From Arenibaculum pallidiluteum (lineage in GTDB: Bacteria; Pseudomonadota; Alphaproteobacteria; Azospirillales; Azospirillaceae), in assembly GCF_017355985.1 (NCBI RefSeq), contig NZ_JAFIQU010000002.1:496001-560000 (forward strand): DNA of 64,000 nucleotides. Reading direction: 5' to 3'. A program made the position numbers and the translations under genes. Positions 37,823-46,107 of this stretch are shown here, in pieces (position 1 is the stretch's first letter; every line of letters starts with the position of its first letter). The notes beneath the pieces were generated by a model. The model searched no databases and had not been told where the DNA came from. It worked only from the letters and a program-made list of their open reading frames with translations.

Positions 37823-38266
37823 TCAATGGAGCGTCGGGCGGGATGGGCCGCGATGGGCGCGCAGCGTCGTCGGCGGCCCGTGAGGCGCCCGCAGCGTTGC
37901 CGACGGGCCGAAGCGAAGGCGGACCTGGTCGAGGACGCGGCGGTCCGGATGCCACGCGAACTCCCGGTCCAGCGAGGCCCGCGCGGTCTCGTGGCGGCAG
38001 CTCTCCAGCATCAGGCGGATCATCCGGGCGCGCATGCCGGCATCGACGAAGCCATCGCGGTCGAAATAGACCCGCGGGAAATCGACATGGCTGATCAGCG
38101 GTCCGTCCTTGCGTTCGACGAGCACCACGAAGACGAGGTCGACGCACCGGCCCGCGAACTGCTGCAGCGGGGCAACGCCATCCTCGGCCCTGTCGAAAGC
38201 CCGCCGCGGCAGGTCGACAAGGGTTCCGCACGCCAGCCGGACCATGTAGCGCCGTGCGATCGGCAT
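37823..38266 (-). CDS. Protein of unknown function
   Basis: 147 aa from ATG at 38266 (AGAAGGA at good distance; another ATG at 38272). I do not recognise it. N-terminal part: YMVRLACGTLVDLPRRAFDR, LQQFAGRCVDLVFVVLVERK, VDFPRVYFDRDGFVD, a mixed alpha/beta pattern without membrane segment or catalytic motif. The C-terminal tail has a degenerate repeat (TLRAPHGPP then TLRAHRGPS) that matches a ~24-base tandem pattern in the DNA. It lies 57 bases upstream of the peptidase gene on the same strand... its stop precedes no obvious terminator. Its protein-like composition over the first 120 residues supports a real gene. Confidence 0.55.
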   Translation of the reverse strand: MPIARRYMVRLACGTLVDLPRRAFDRAEDGVAPLQQFAGRCVDLVFVVLVERKDGPLISHVDFPRVYFDRDGFVDAGMRARMIRLMLESCRHETARASLDREFAWHPDRRVLDQVRLRFGPSATLRAPHGPPTTLRAHRGPSRPTLH

Positions 38267-38523
38267 AGGCATTCCTTCTCCATGGCGAAGCCTATCAAAG
38301 ACCCGGTGATCGGCAAACGGCGAAGCGCAGCCGCCGGCATGAGCGCTTGGATGATCCCGTTCGAACGTAGGACGCCCGGCGCCCGGGACCTCTCGACGGT
38401 TGAACGGCGCTGCGGCTCGGCGCATGCTCCGGTGGCCTGTCGGTCAAGGGAAACAGAGGAGAACGGCGCCGCCTCCAGAGCGCCGGCGAACCGACGCGGA
38501 ACGGGACGTCAGCAGGAGAGCCC

Positions 38524-39066
38524 ATGCAGCGTGCCCTATCGCTTCGCGGCGCCCAGACGCCTGTGGTGGAGGTCGTTCGCGCCGACTTCAGCGGATCGGA
38601 CAAGACGAGGATGCTGTCCCAGAAAGCCAAATACGCGCTGCGCGCGGTCCTGCTCCTGGCCGAGCGCCAGGAGGACGAGGAACTGGTGCTGATCGCCGAG
38701 ATCGCGGAACGGGAGCAGATCCCGCGCAAGTTCCTGGAGGCGATCCTGGTCGAGCTGCGCAAGGACGGCATCCTGGAAAGCCGGCGCGGCAAGAACGGAG
38801 GCTACCGCCTGGCGCGGCCGCTGGACCGCATTTCGTTCGGCGACGTGATCCGGAGCATCGACGGCCCGCTGGCGCCGATCCGCTGCGCGAGCCGGACCCA
38901 GTTCCAGCCCTGCACGGACTGCCAGGACGTCGACACCTGCTCGATCCGCTGGGCCATGACCAAGGCACGCGACGCGATGGCCAATGTTCTGGATGGCTGG
39001 ACCCTGGCGGATGCGGTCCGCCAGAGGCACGGGATCGGCGCGATCCCCCTGAACTTCGCGGTCTGA
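38524..39066 (+). CDS. Rrf2 family transcriptional regulator, cysteine-rich
   Basis: 180 aa. Winged helix typical of Rrf2: SQKAKYALRAVLLLAERQ, IAEREQIPRKFLEAILVELRKDG, SRRGKNGGYRLARP. A cysteine cluster C-x8-C-x2-C-x5-C (RCASRTQFQPCTDCQDVDTC) could hold an Fe-S cluster or act as a redox/sulfur sensor. ATG at 38524 has AGGAGAGCCC upstream but gives an unusual 29-residue N-terminal extension; ATG at 38611 (LSQKAKYALRA) is the family's normal start. It directly precedes the sulfate transporter operon, so it probably regulates sulfur uptake, as the Rrf2 protein CymR does in Firmicutes. Confidence 0.87.
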   Translation: MQRALSLRGAQTPVVEVVRADFSGSDKTRMLSQKAKYALRAVLLLAERQEDEELVLIAEIAEREQIPRKFLEAILVELRKDGILESRRGKNGGYRLARPLDRISFGDVIRSIDGPLAPIRCASRTQFQPCTDCQDVDTCSIRWAMTKARDAMANVLDGWTLADAVRQRHGIGAIPLNFAV

Positions 39067-39110
39067 ACGGACGCCGAATTAAGGCGTGACAGGGGCCGCG
39101 TTTAATGTCT

Positions 39111-39161
39111 ATCGTTTTAGTAGATTTAACGATCCGTTTTCCCACAAAGTATGCGTTAAAT
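39111..39161. promoter_or_regulatory. Two overlapping inverted repeats before the sulfate operon
   Basis: ATCGTT (39111-39116) with AACGAT (39128-39133), and ATTTAAC (39124-39130) with GTTAAAT (39155-39161), in an AT-rich island between the Rrf2 gene and sbp. Good candidates for Rrf2 or CysB-like operators and for the sbp promoter. Confidence 0.45.
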
Positions 39162-39193
39162 CCCCAGCAAAACGAACCGCCTGGAGGTCCCGA

Positions 39194-40204
39194 ATGCCAT
39201 CGCGCTTCCTGAAGGTCCTGGGCATCGCCGCCCCACTGCTGCTGGCCGCCGTCATCCCCGCGCAGGCGCAGACGACGCTGCTCAACGTCTCCTACGACCC
39301 CACCCGCGAGTTCTATGCCGACCTCAACAAGGCCTTTGCCACGAAGTGGAAGGCCGACACGGGGGAGACCGTCCAGCTCCGCCAGTCGCATGGCGGGTCG
39401 GGCCGCCAGGCCCGATCGGTGATCGACGGGCTCGAGGCCGATGTGGTGACGCTGGCGCTGGCGCCCGATATCGATGCCATCGCCGAGGCCGGCCGCCTGC
39501 CGCGCGACTGGCAGAAGCGCCTGCCGGAGAACAGCGCCCCCTACACATCGACCATCGTCTTCGTGGTCCGCAAGGGCAATCCCAAGGGAATCAAGGACTG
39601 GGGCGACCTGGTACGACCCGGGCTGCAGGTCATCACACCGAACCCGAAGACCTCCGGCGGGGCACGCTGGAACTTCCTGGCGGCCTGGGGCTACGCCCTC
39701 GACAATGCCGGGGGCGACGAGGCGAAGGCGCGGGAGTTCGTCGCGCAGCTCTTCAAGAACGTCCCCGTCCTGGATTCCGGGGCCCGGGGCTCGACGGTCA
39801 CCTTCGTCCAGCGCAACCTCGGCGACGTCCTCCTGGCCTGGGAGAACGAGGCCTTCCTCGCCATCGAGGAGATGGGCAAGGACAAGCTGGAGATCGTGGT
39901 GCCGTCCGTGAGCATCCTGGCAGAGCCGCCGGTGGCGGTGGTCGACCAGGTCGTCGACAGGCGCGGCACGCGCAAGGCCGCCGAGGCCTACCTGAACTTC
40001 CTCTATTCGCCCGAGGGGCAGGAGCTGGCGGCCAAGCACTATTTCCGGCCTCGTTCGCCGGAGGTCGCGCAGCGCTATGCCGAGCGCTATCCTCGGCTCG
40101 CCATGTTCACCATCGACCAGAAGTTCGGGACCTGGACCGAGGCGCAGGCCAAGTTCTTCAACGACGGCGGCGTCTTCGACCAGATCTACGTTCCAGGACG
40201 CTGA
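39194..40204 (+). CDS. sbp: Sulfate ABC transporter periplasmic binding protein
   Basis: 336 aa. Signal peptide ending AVIPAQAQ. Very like E. coli Sbp: [36 protein letters not shown] (sulfate-binding loop), [53 protein letters not shown]. It captures sulfate (possibly thiosulfate) in the periplasm for the CysTWA transporter encoded immediately downstream (4-base gap). ATG at 39194 follows CTGGAGG. Confidence 0.95.
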   Translation: MPSRFLKVLGIAAPLLLAAVIPAQAQTTLLNVSYDPTREFYADLNKAFATKWKADTGETVQLRQSHGGSGRQARSVIDGLEADVVTLALAPDIDAIAEAGRLPRDWQKRLPENSAPYTSTIVFVVRKGNPKGIKDWGDLVRPGLQVITPNPKTSGGARWNFLAAWGYALDNAGGDEAKAREFVAQLFKNVPVLDSGARGSTVTFVQRNLGDVLLAWENEAFLAIEEMGKDKLEIVVPSVSILAEPPVAVVDQVVDRRGTRKAAEAYLNFLYSPEGQELAAKHYFRPRSPEVAQRYAERYPRLAMFTIDQKFGTWTEAQAKFFNDGGVFDQIYVPGR

Positions 40205-40208
40205 TCCC

Positions 40209-41045
40209 ATGACCGGCCTGGTCCTCAAGCGCCCCAGCATCCTGCCCGGCTTCGGGCTGACGCTGGGGATCACGATCGCGTATCTGTCGCTGGTGGTGCT
40301 GATCCCGCTGGCGGCACTGGCGGCGAACGCTGCGGGGCTGGGCTGGAGCGGGTTCTGGAACGCGGTGCTGACGCCCCGGGTGCTCGCGGCCTTCCGGGTG
40401 ACCTTCGGGACCTCGCTGGCCGCGGGGCTGATCAACGCGGTCTTCGGTCTGCTGGTGGCCTGGGTGCTCGTGCGCTACGAGTTCCCGGGCCACCGGATCG
40501 TGGACGCGCTGGTCGACCTGCCCTTCGCGCTGCCCACCGCGGTGGCGGGCATCGCGCTCACCGCACTCTATGCCGGGAACGGCTGGATCGGCGGCCTGCT
40601 GGAGCCCATGGGGCTTAAGGTCGCGTTCACGCCGCTCGGCATCGTCGTCGCCCTTACCTTCGTGGGCCTGCCCTTCGTGGTCCGGACGGTGCAGCCGGTG
40701 CTCCAGGACCTCGAGGCCGAGCAGGAGGAGGCCGCGGCGGTGCTGGGCGCAGGACGGCTGCAGACCTTCCTGCGCGTGATCCTGCCGGCGATCCTCCCCG
40801 CGCTGCTGACGGGCTTCACCCTCGCCTTCGCGCGGGCGCTGGGCGAGTACGGCTCGGTGATCTTCATCGCGGGCAACCTGCCCATGGTCTCGGAGATCGT
40901 ACCGCTGCTGATCATCATCAAGCTCGAGCAGTTCGACTATGCCGGCGCCACCGCCATCGGAACGCTGATGCTGATGGCGAGCTTCGCCCTGCTGCTCGCA
41001 ATCAACCTGCTGCAGCGGTGGACGAGGGCGCGCCATGGCGGTTGA
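40209..41045 (+). CDS. cysT: Sulfate ABC transporter permease CysT
   Basis: 278 aa, about six membrane segments. The EAA loop that contacts the ATPase reads [22 protein letters not shown]-terminal region [30 protein letters not shown] is typical of CysT/CysU. Starts 4 bases after sbp; its last 11 bases overlap cysW. Inner-membrane subunit of the sulfate importer. Confidence 0.94.
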   Translation: MTGLVLKRPSILPGFGLTLGITIAYLSLVVLIPLAALAANAAGLGWSGFWNAVLTPRVLAAFRVTFGTSLAAGLINAVFGLLVAWVLVRYEFPGHRIVDALVDLPFALPTAVAGIALTALYAGNGWIGGLLEPMGLKVAFTPLGIVVALTFVGLPFVVRTVQPVLQDLEAEQEEAAAVLGAGRLQTFLRVILPAILPALLTGFTLAFARALGEYGSVIFIAGNLPMVSEIVPLLIIIKLEQFDYAGATAIGTLMLMASFALLLAINLLQRWTRARHGG

Positions 41046-41949
41046 GGCATCTCTGGACACAGCGCAGGACGCCGGCAGGCTCCCTGCCAGGCCGGCGCCC
41101 CGCCCCCCGGCCCGGCCCGCGACGGGCGAGAGGCCGGCGATCCGTCTGGCGCTGACCGGAATCGCCCTCGCCTTTCTCGTGGTCTTCCTCTTCCTGCCGC
41201 TCGTGGCCGTCTTCGCCCAGGCCCTGGCAGGCGGCTGGCAGACCTATCTGGAGGCGCTGCAGGAGCCGGACGCACAGGCCGCGATCCGGTTGACGCTGCT
41301 GACGGCTGCCATCGCAGTGCCGTTGAACTGCGTGTTCGGGATTTGCGCCGCCTGGTGCATCGCGCGGTTCGAGTTCACGGGCAAGAGCCTGCTGACCACG
41401 CTGATCGATCTGCCCTTCTCCGTCTCCCCCGTGATCTCGGGCATGGTCTACGTGCTGCTGTTCGGCCTGCACGGCCTTCTCGGCCCATGGCTGCGGGAGC
41501 ACGACATCCAGATCGTCTTCGCGCTGCCGGGCATCGTGCTCGCCACCATCTTCGTGACCTTTCCCTTCGTCGCGCGCGAGCTGATCCCCCTGATGCAGGA
41601 GCAGGGCAGCGAGGAGGAGGAGGCAGCCCTGGTGATGGGCGCGTCGGGCTGGCAGACCTTCCTGTGGGTGACCCTGCCCAAGATCCGCTGGGGCCTTCTC
41701 TACGGGGTCCTGCTGTGCAACGCCCGCGCCATGGGCGAGTTCGGGGCGGTGGCGGTGGTCTCCGGCCACATCCGCGGCGAGACCACGACGATGCCGCTGC
41801 ATGTCGAGATCCTCTACAACGAGTACAACATGGTCGCGGCCTTCGCCGTAGCCTCGCTGCTGGCGCTGCTGGCGCTGGTCACGCTGACCGCCAAGGCCCT
41901 GCTCGAATGGCGCTACGCCGACGAGCTCGCGGCGACACGCCGCCACTGA
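41035..41949 (+). CDS. cysW: Sulfate ABC transporter permease CysW
   Basis: 304 aa. Second permease; EAA loop [23 protein letters not shown]. Other CysW features: [46 protein letters not shown] Pro/Arg-rich cytoplasmic N-terminus of ~35 residues precedes the first membrane segment. Overlaps cysT by 11 bases. Confidence 0.94.
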   Translation: MAVEASLDTAQDAGRLPARPAPRPPARPATGERPAIRLALTGIALAFLVVFLFLPLVAVFAQALAGGWQTYLEALQEPDAQAAIRLTLLTAAIAVPLNCVFGICAAWCIARFEFTGKSLLTTLIDLPFSVSPVISGMVYVLLFGLHGLLGPWLREHDIQIVFALPGIVLATIFVTFPFVARELIPLMQEQGSEEEEAALVMGASGWQTFLWVTLPKIRWGLLYGVLLCNARAMGEFGAVAVVSGHIRGETTTMPLHVEILYNEYNMVAAFAVASLLALLALVTLTAKALLEWRYADELAATRRH

Positions 41950-41974
41950 CGCCGCCGAGAGGGAGCATCCCGCC

Positions 41975-43108
41975 ATGACGATCGACATCCAGGGCATCTC
42001 GAAGCGGTTCGGCACCTATGCCGCGCTCCAGGACATCAACCTTCGCGTCGGCGCCGGCGAGCTGGTGGCGCTCCTTGGCCCCTCGGGATCGGGGAAGACG
42101 ACCCTGCTGCGCATCATCGCCGGCCTGGAGACGGCGGATTCGGGCACCGTGCTGTTCGAGGGCGAGGAGACGCTGAACCGCCACCCGCGCGATCGCCGCG
42201 TCGGCTTCGTGTTCCAGCACTACGCTCTGTTCCGGCACATGACGGTCTTCAACAACGTCGCCTTCGGCCTGCAGGTGCGTCCGCGCGGCCAGCGCCCGCC
42301 CAAGGCCGAGATCGCGGAGCGCGTGCATCGCCTGCTGAAGCTGGTCCAGCTCGACTGGCTCGCCGATCGCTATCCCAACCAGCTCTCGGGCGGGCAGCGC
42401 CAGCGCGTGGCGCTCGCCCGGGCGCTGGCCATCGAGCCACGCGTGCTGCTGCTGGACGAGCCCTTCGGGGCGCTCGACGCCAAGGTGCGCAAGGAGCTGC
42501 GCCGCTGGCTGCGCCACCTGCACGAGGAGATGGGGATCACCTCGGTCTTCGTGACCCACGACCAGGAGGAGGCGCTGGAGCTGGCCGACCGCGTCGTGGT
42601 GATGAGCCAGGGGCGGATCGAGCAGGTCGGCACGCCCGGCACGGTGTACCGCACGCCTTCCACCGGTTTCGTCTACGAGTTCCTGGGCGACGTGAACCGG
42701 GTCGAGTGCCGTGTCGAGAGCGGCCAGGTTCTGCTGGAGGCCGGCGGAACGCCCCTGGGCGGCGCCGCCGACCATGCCGGGCCCGCCATCCTCTACGTGC
42801 GGCCCCACGACATCGAGCTTCTCCCGCCTGACGAGCGGCTGGGAGCGGCGACGGTCCGCCTCGTCCACGAGGTCGGCCCGGTCACCCGGGCCGAGGTCGA
42901 GTATGCCGGCACGCTGTTCGAGGTCGTGCTGCCCGAGGGCGGGCGCGTCCCCGCGCAGGGCGAGCTCGTCCGCCTGTCGATCCGGCGCGGGATGCTGTTC
43001 CCGCGCGAGAGGGACCCGGGCGAGCCGCCGCGGCCCTTCCTGCCCTTCCGGAGCGGCGGCCCGACCCCGGCGGTGAACCTCGGGCCGCACACGGCCGGGA
43101 TGGGCTGA
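41975..43108 (+). CDS. cysA: Sulfate ABC transporter ATP-binding protein CysA
   Basis: 377 aa. Walker [10 protein letters not shown] (35-43), Q-loop [15 protein letters not shown], signature [17 protein letters not shown] (136-152), Walker [13 protein letters not shown], switch [13 protein letters not shown]. The C-terminal ~130 residues form a TOBE regulatory domain ([15 protein letters not shown]). Powers the CysTW permease; last gene of the sulfate operon, 25 bases after cysW. Confidence 0.95.
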   Translation: MTIDIQGISKRFGTYAALQDINLRVGAGELVALLGPSGSGKTTLLRIIAGLETADSGTVLFEGEETLNRHPRDRRVGFVFQHYALFRHMTVFNNVAFGLQVRPRGQRPPKAEIAERVHRLLKLVQLDWLADRYPNQLSGGQRQRVALARALAIEPRVLLLDEPFGALDAKVRKELRRWLRHLHEEMGITSVFVTHDQEEALELADRVVVMSQGRIEQVGTPGTVYRTPSTGFVYEFLGDVNRVECRVESGQVLLEAGGTPLGGAADHAGPAILYVRPHDIELLPPDERLGAATVRLVHEVGPVTRAEVEYAGTLFEVVLPEGGRVPAQGELVRLSIRRGMLFPRERDPGEPPRPFLPFRSGGPTPAVNLGPHTAGMG

Positions 43109-43152
43109 GCCCGGCCCGGCGCGTTCCGCCGGCGCCGGAGCGGGCGGCCGCG

Positions 43153-44439
43153 TCAGGCGGCGCCCGCCGCCGCCTTGGCCGGGGCCACGGGGCGCCGGCC
43201 GATCAGCAGCGACATGGCCGTGGCTGCAAAGCATGCGATGCCGGCCATCAGGAAAGCCTCCATGTAGCCGTCCAGGGCGGTGCGCATGACGCCCGCGCCG
43301 AAGGCCGCGACAGCGGCGCCGAGCTGGTGACCCATGAAGATCCAGCCGAACATCAGCCCGGCGCGCTCGCGTCCGAAGGCGTTGCCCGCCAGCCGCACTG
43401 TCGGCGGCACGGTCGCGATCCAGTCCAGGCCGTAGAACACCGCGAACAGGCCCAGACCCAGGAAGCTCATGTCGAAGGCGAAGGGCAGCCACAGCAGCGA
43501 CAGCCCGCGCAGCCCGTAGTACCAGGCTAGCAGCACACGGTTGTCGTAGCGGTCCGACAGCCATCCGCTGGCCGTCGTGCCGAACAGGTCGAAGATGCCC
43601 ATCATGGCGAGCAGCCCCGCCGCGCGCACCTCGGGGATGCCGGCATCGGCGCAGGCGGCGATCAGGTGGGTGCCGATCAGCCCGTTGGTGCTGAGCCCGC
43701 AGACGAAGAAGGTGCCGAAGAGAAGCCAGAAGTCGCGCGAGCGGACGCCCTCGGCCAGGGCCTCGATGGCCGTGCGGAAGGGGTTGGCGCCGCTGGCCGC
43801 CGGCGGCGGCTCGACCGCCGTCCCGCCAAAGGGCGGCAGCCCGAGCTGCGACGGCCTCTCGCGCATCAGCAACAGGACCAGCGGGATCATCGCCACGGCG
43901 GCAAGCGCCACGCCGAGCACGCCCGCCCGCCACCCGTAGGTATCGACCGCCATGGCCAGCGCCGGCAGGAACAGGAGCTGGCCGGTGGCCGTGGCGGCGC
44001 TCAGGACGCCCATGACGACGCCCCGGCGCTCCAGGAACCAGCGGTTCACCACCGTCGCGCCGAGTACGAGCGCCGTCATCCCGGTGCCCGTGCCGACCAC
44101 GACGCCCCAGAGAAGCACCATCTGCCACGGCGCCGTCATCAGCGGCGTCAGGGCGATGCCCGTGCCGATCAGGGCGAAGGCGAGCGTGACCGTGCGCCCG
44201 ACACCGAGCCGGTCCATGATGGCTGCCGAGAACGGCCCCATAAGCCCGTAGAGGAAGATCGAGACCGAGGCGGCCAGCGAGATCGTCGCACGGTCCCAGG
44301 CGAACTCGCGCTCCAGCGGCACGATCAGGACGCCCACCATGGAGCGCACGCCCGCCGCCACCAGAAGGATCGTGAAGGTCAGGGCTGCGACGATCCAGGC
44401 GTAATGCAGCCGGCGGGTCGCGATGACAGGCGTCGACAT
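43153..44439 (-). CDS. Major facilitator superfamily transporter
   Basis: 428 aa with 12 predicted membrane segments. Loop motif ERRGVVMGVLSAATATGQLLF and the conserved DRLGVGRTV between helices 2 and 3 are of MFS type; overall it resembles the oxalate/formate-antiporter-like group (YhjX/OFA). Substrate unknown. Start at ATG 44439 with a full AAGGAGGT ribosome site; a longer open frame upstream runs through the operator and the TetR gene and is not real. Divergent from and probably repressed by the TetR protein. Confidence 0.88.
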   Translation of the reverse strand: MSTPVIATRRLHYAWIVAALTFTILLVAAGVRSMVGVLIVPLEREFAWDRATISLAASVSIFLYGLMGPFSAAIMDRLGVGRTVTLAFALIGTGIALTPLMTAPWQMVLLWGVVVGTGTGMTALVLGATVVNRWFLERRGVVMGVLSAATATGQLLFLPALAMAVDTYGWRAGVLGVALAAVAMIPLVLLLMRERPSQLGLPPFGGTAVEPPPAASGANPFRTAIEALAEGVRSRDFWLLFGTFFVCGLSTNGLIGTHLIAACADAGIPEVRAAGLLAMMGIFDLFGTTASGWLSDRYDNRVLLAWYYGLRGLSLLWLPFAFDMSFLGLGLFAVFYGLDWIATVPPTVRLAGNAFGRERAGLMFGWIFMGHQLGAAVAAFGAGVMRTALDGYMEAFLMAGIACFAATAMSLLIGRRPVAPAKAAAGAA

Positions 44440-44486
44440 GGGACCTCCTTGCGGACGGCGGTACCCGACAGGTACCGAGGCTTGCG

Positions 44487-44510
44487 ATGATAGAGACAGG
44501 TCTGTATCAT
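44487..44510. promoter_or_regulatory. 24-bp near-perfect palindrome, TetR operator
   Basis: Outer arms ATGATA / TATCAT and inner arms AGAC / GTCT are perfectly inverted around a central AG; only single G bases between the arms do not pair. It lies 47 bases from the MFS start and 28 bases from the TetR start, so one site can control both genes. Confidence 0.75.
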
Positions 44511-44538
44511 TCGTCAAGTCGTCATCGAGGGTGATTTC

Positions 44539-45150
44539 ATGCCTGGGACGCACGCCAAGAGTGCGCGGGAACGGATCCTGGAGACCGCCGCAGAACTCTT
44601 CTACCGCGAAGGAATCCGCGCGGTGGGCGTCGACACCATCATCGCGCGCTCGGGCGTCGCGAAGATGAGCCTGTACCGCAACTTCGCCTCCAAGGACGAG
44701 TTGGCGAGAGCCTACCTCGAGGACCGGAACGAGCTCTACTGGCAGTGGTGGGATCGGGCGGTCGCTGCCGGCGGGCGGGACGCGCGGGCGCGGATCCGCG
44801 CCGTGTTCGAGGCGGTGCGGATCAAGGCGACGAGACCCGAATACCGCGGCTGCCCCTTCGTGAACACGGCGGTCGAGTTCGCGGATCCCGACCACCCGGC
44901 GCGGGCGGTCGCGATGGCGCACAAGCGGGAGCAGCGGGCGCGGCTGAAAGGGCTGGCCGAAGAGGCGGGCGCACGCGATCCGGGAGTGCTGGCCGACCAG
45001 CTCCTGCTGCTGATGGATGGCGCCTATGCCAGCGCCCAGACCCTGGGCTCGGATGACGCGCTGCATGCACTGGCCGACGCGGCCGACGCGCTGGTTGCAG
45101 CCGCGCAGACGGATGCCCCAAAGGGCGGGCCCGCGCCGGGCCGCGAATAG
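44539..45150 (+). CDS. TetR family transcriptional repressor
   Basis: 203 aa. N-terminal helix-turn-helix: ARERILETAAELFYREGIRAVGVDTI, SGVAKMSLYRNFASKDEL. The C-terminal ligand domain contains RGCPFVNTAVEFADPDHPA, a signature of the TetR_C group often linked to efflux or quinone/electrophile response. Divergent from the MFS transporter with a palindromic operator between the genes; it very likely represses the transporter and itself. Confidence 0.92.
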   Translation: MPGTHAKSARERILETAAELFYREGIRAVGVDTIIARSGVAKMSLYRNFASKDELARAYLEDRNELYWQWWDRAVAAGGRDARARIRAVFEAVRIKATRPEYRGCPFVNTAVEFADPDHPARAVAMAHKREQRARLKGLAEEAGARDPGVLADQLLLLMDGAYASAQTLGSDDALHALADAADALVAAAQTDAPKGGPAPGRE

Positions 45151-45171
45151 TGGCTGGAAGCCCCGGCAGGG

Positions 45172-45200
45172 CCGGACCGGCCGGTGGCCGGCCGGTCCGG
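45172..45200. terminator. Bidirectional hairpin, 13-bp perfect stem
   Basis: CCGGACCGGCCGG, loop TGG, CCGGCCGGTCCGG, between the convergent TetR and OmpW genes. No T-tract. Confidence 0.7.
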
Positions 45201-45219
45201 GAACCCGTGGGGCCGATCC

Positions 45220-45882
45220 TCAGAACTTGTAGCCGACGCCGACGCCGACCAGCCAGGGGTTCAGGTCGACCTTCGAGCGCAGCGCGCCGTTGCTCACCGA
45301 CACGTCGGTGTCGAGCCACAGCTTCTTCACGTCGACGTTCAGCAGGATGTTGTCCGTCAGGAAGATGTCCACGCCCGCCTGCAGGGCAACGCCGAAGCCG
45401 TTTTCGTAGCTGATCGAGTCTGCTACGCCGGACTCCTCGTCGAAGAAAATCGTGTAGTTCAGGCCGGCGCCGACATAGGGGCTGAAGGTCGATTTCGGCA
45501 GGAAGTGGTACTGGGCCGTCAGCGTCGGCGGCAGCAGGCGCACGCTGCCGAGGCTGGCGCCGCTCGGGTCAACCGAGACGCTGTGCTTCGAGGTGCCGGC
45601 GATCAGTTCCAGAGCGATGTTGTCGGTCACGAAGTAGGTGAAGTCCAGCTCGGGGATCGTGTCCTTCTTGACCTGGACGTCGAGCGTGGTGTCGTTGCCG
45701 GCGGCGTCCTTGATGTCGCCGTCCTCCTGCGGAATGACGCTGAGGACACGCGCGCGGACCATGAAGTCGCCCGCGGACTTGCCCTTGACCTGCGCCTGCG
45801 CGCCCGAGACCGCGACCATGCAGCCAAGTGCCGCTGCCGTGGCCATCATGCTGTACCGGAACTTCGCCATCGTCTTTCTCAT
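45220..45882 (-). CDS. ompW: OmpW family outer membrane protein
   Basis: 220 aa. Signal peptide (MMATAAALGCMVAVSGAQAQ), then the OmpW pattern of an 8-stranded beta barrel: DFMVRARVLSVIPQ, PELDFTYFVTDNIALELIAG, LLPPTLTAQYHFLP, FSPYVGAGLNYT, and the terminal LNPWLVGVGVGYKF ending in Phe, as required for outer-membrane insertion. Small hydrophobic molecules are the usual solutes. The ATG at 45870 is a plausible alternative start. Divergent from the TonB receptor operon. Confidence 0.93.
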   Translation of the reverse strand: MRKTMAKFRYSMMATAAALGCMVAVSGAQAQVKGKSAGDFMVRARVLSVIPQEDGDIKDAAGNDTTLDVQVKKDTIPELDFTYFVTDNIALELIAGTSKHSVSVDPSGASLGSVRLLPPTLTAQYHFLPKSTFSPYVGAGLNYTIFFDEESGVADSISYENGFGVALQAGVDIFLTDNILLNVDVKKLWLDTDVSVSNGALRSKVDLNPWLVGVGVGYKF

Positions 45883-46064
45883 CGTCGGTTGCCCGGCGGT
45901 TCAGGCCCGCCGCTGAGGCCGACCTACCACCTCCGGAGAGGCGAAGAATTGATCTACCGCATCGAAATGGCTCGGCTTCGACAACCATGGGAAGAATGCC
46001 AGCCCGAATGTCATATGCGCCTCACCCCATCCGCCTAGCCCCGCCAACGACATCGGGATGATAT

Positions 46065-46095
46065 GCATGGCGGTTGTAACGAATACGGGCCATGC
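46065..46095 (+). repeat. Inverted repeat just upstream of the TonB receptor gene
   Basis: GCATGGC (46065-46071) and GCCATGC (46089-46095), perfect 7-bp arms with a 17-base spacer, ending 12 bases before the chosen start codon. It may be an operator or an mRNA hairpin near the ribosome site. Confidence 0.4.
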
Positions 46096-46107
46096 GGCGG
46101 GGTGAGG

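Noticed and set aside
43153-45066. MFS protein extended to 637 residues
   Set aside because: The extra N-terminus would read antisense through the TetR gene and its operator; ATG at 44439 has a perfect ribosome site and gives the normal MFS length.
45883-46107. Cobalamin riboswitch or FNR box before the TonB receptor / OmpW genes
   Set aside because: No GCCACTG-type B12 box or other conserved riboswitch elements are seen, and the TTGAT at about 45950 lacks a matching ATCAA half-site at the right spacing.
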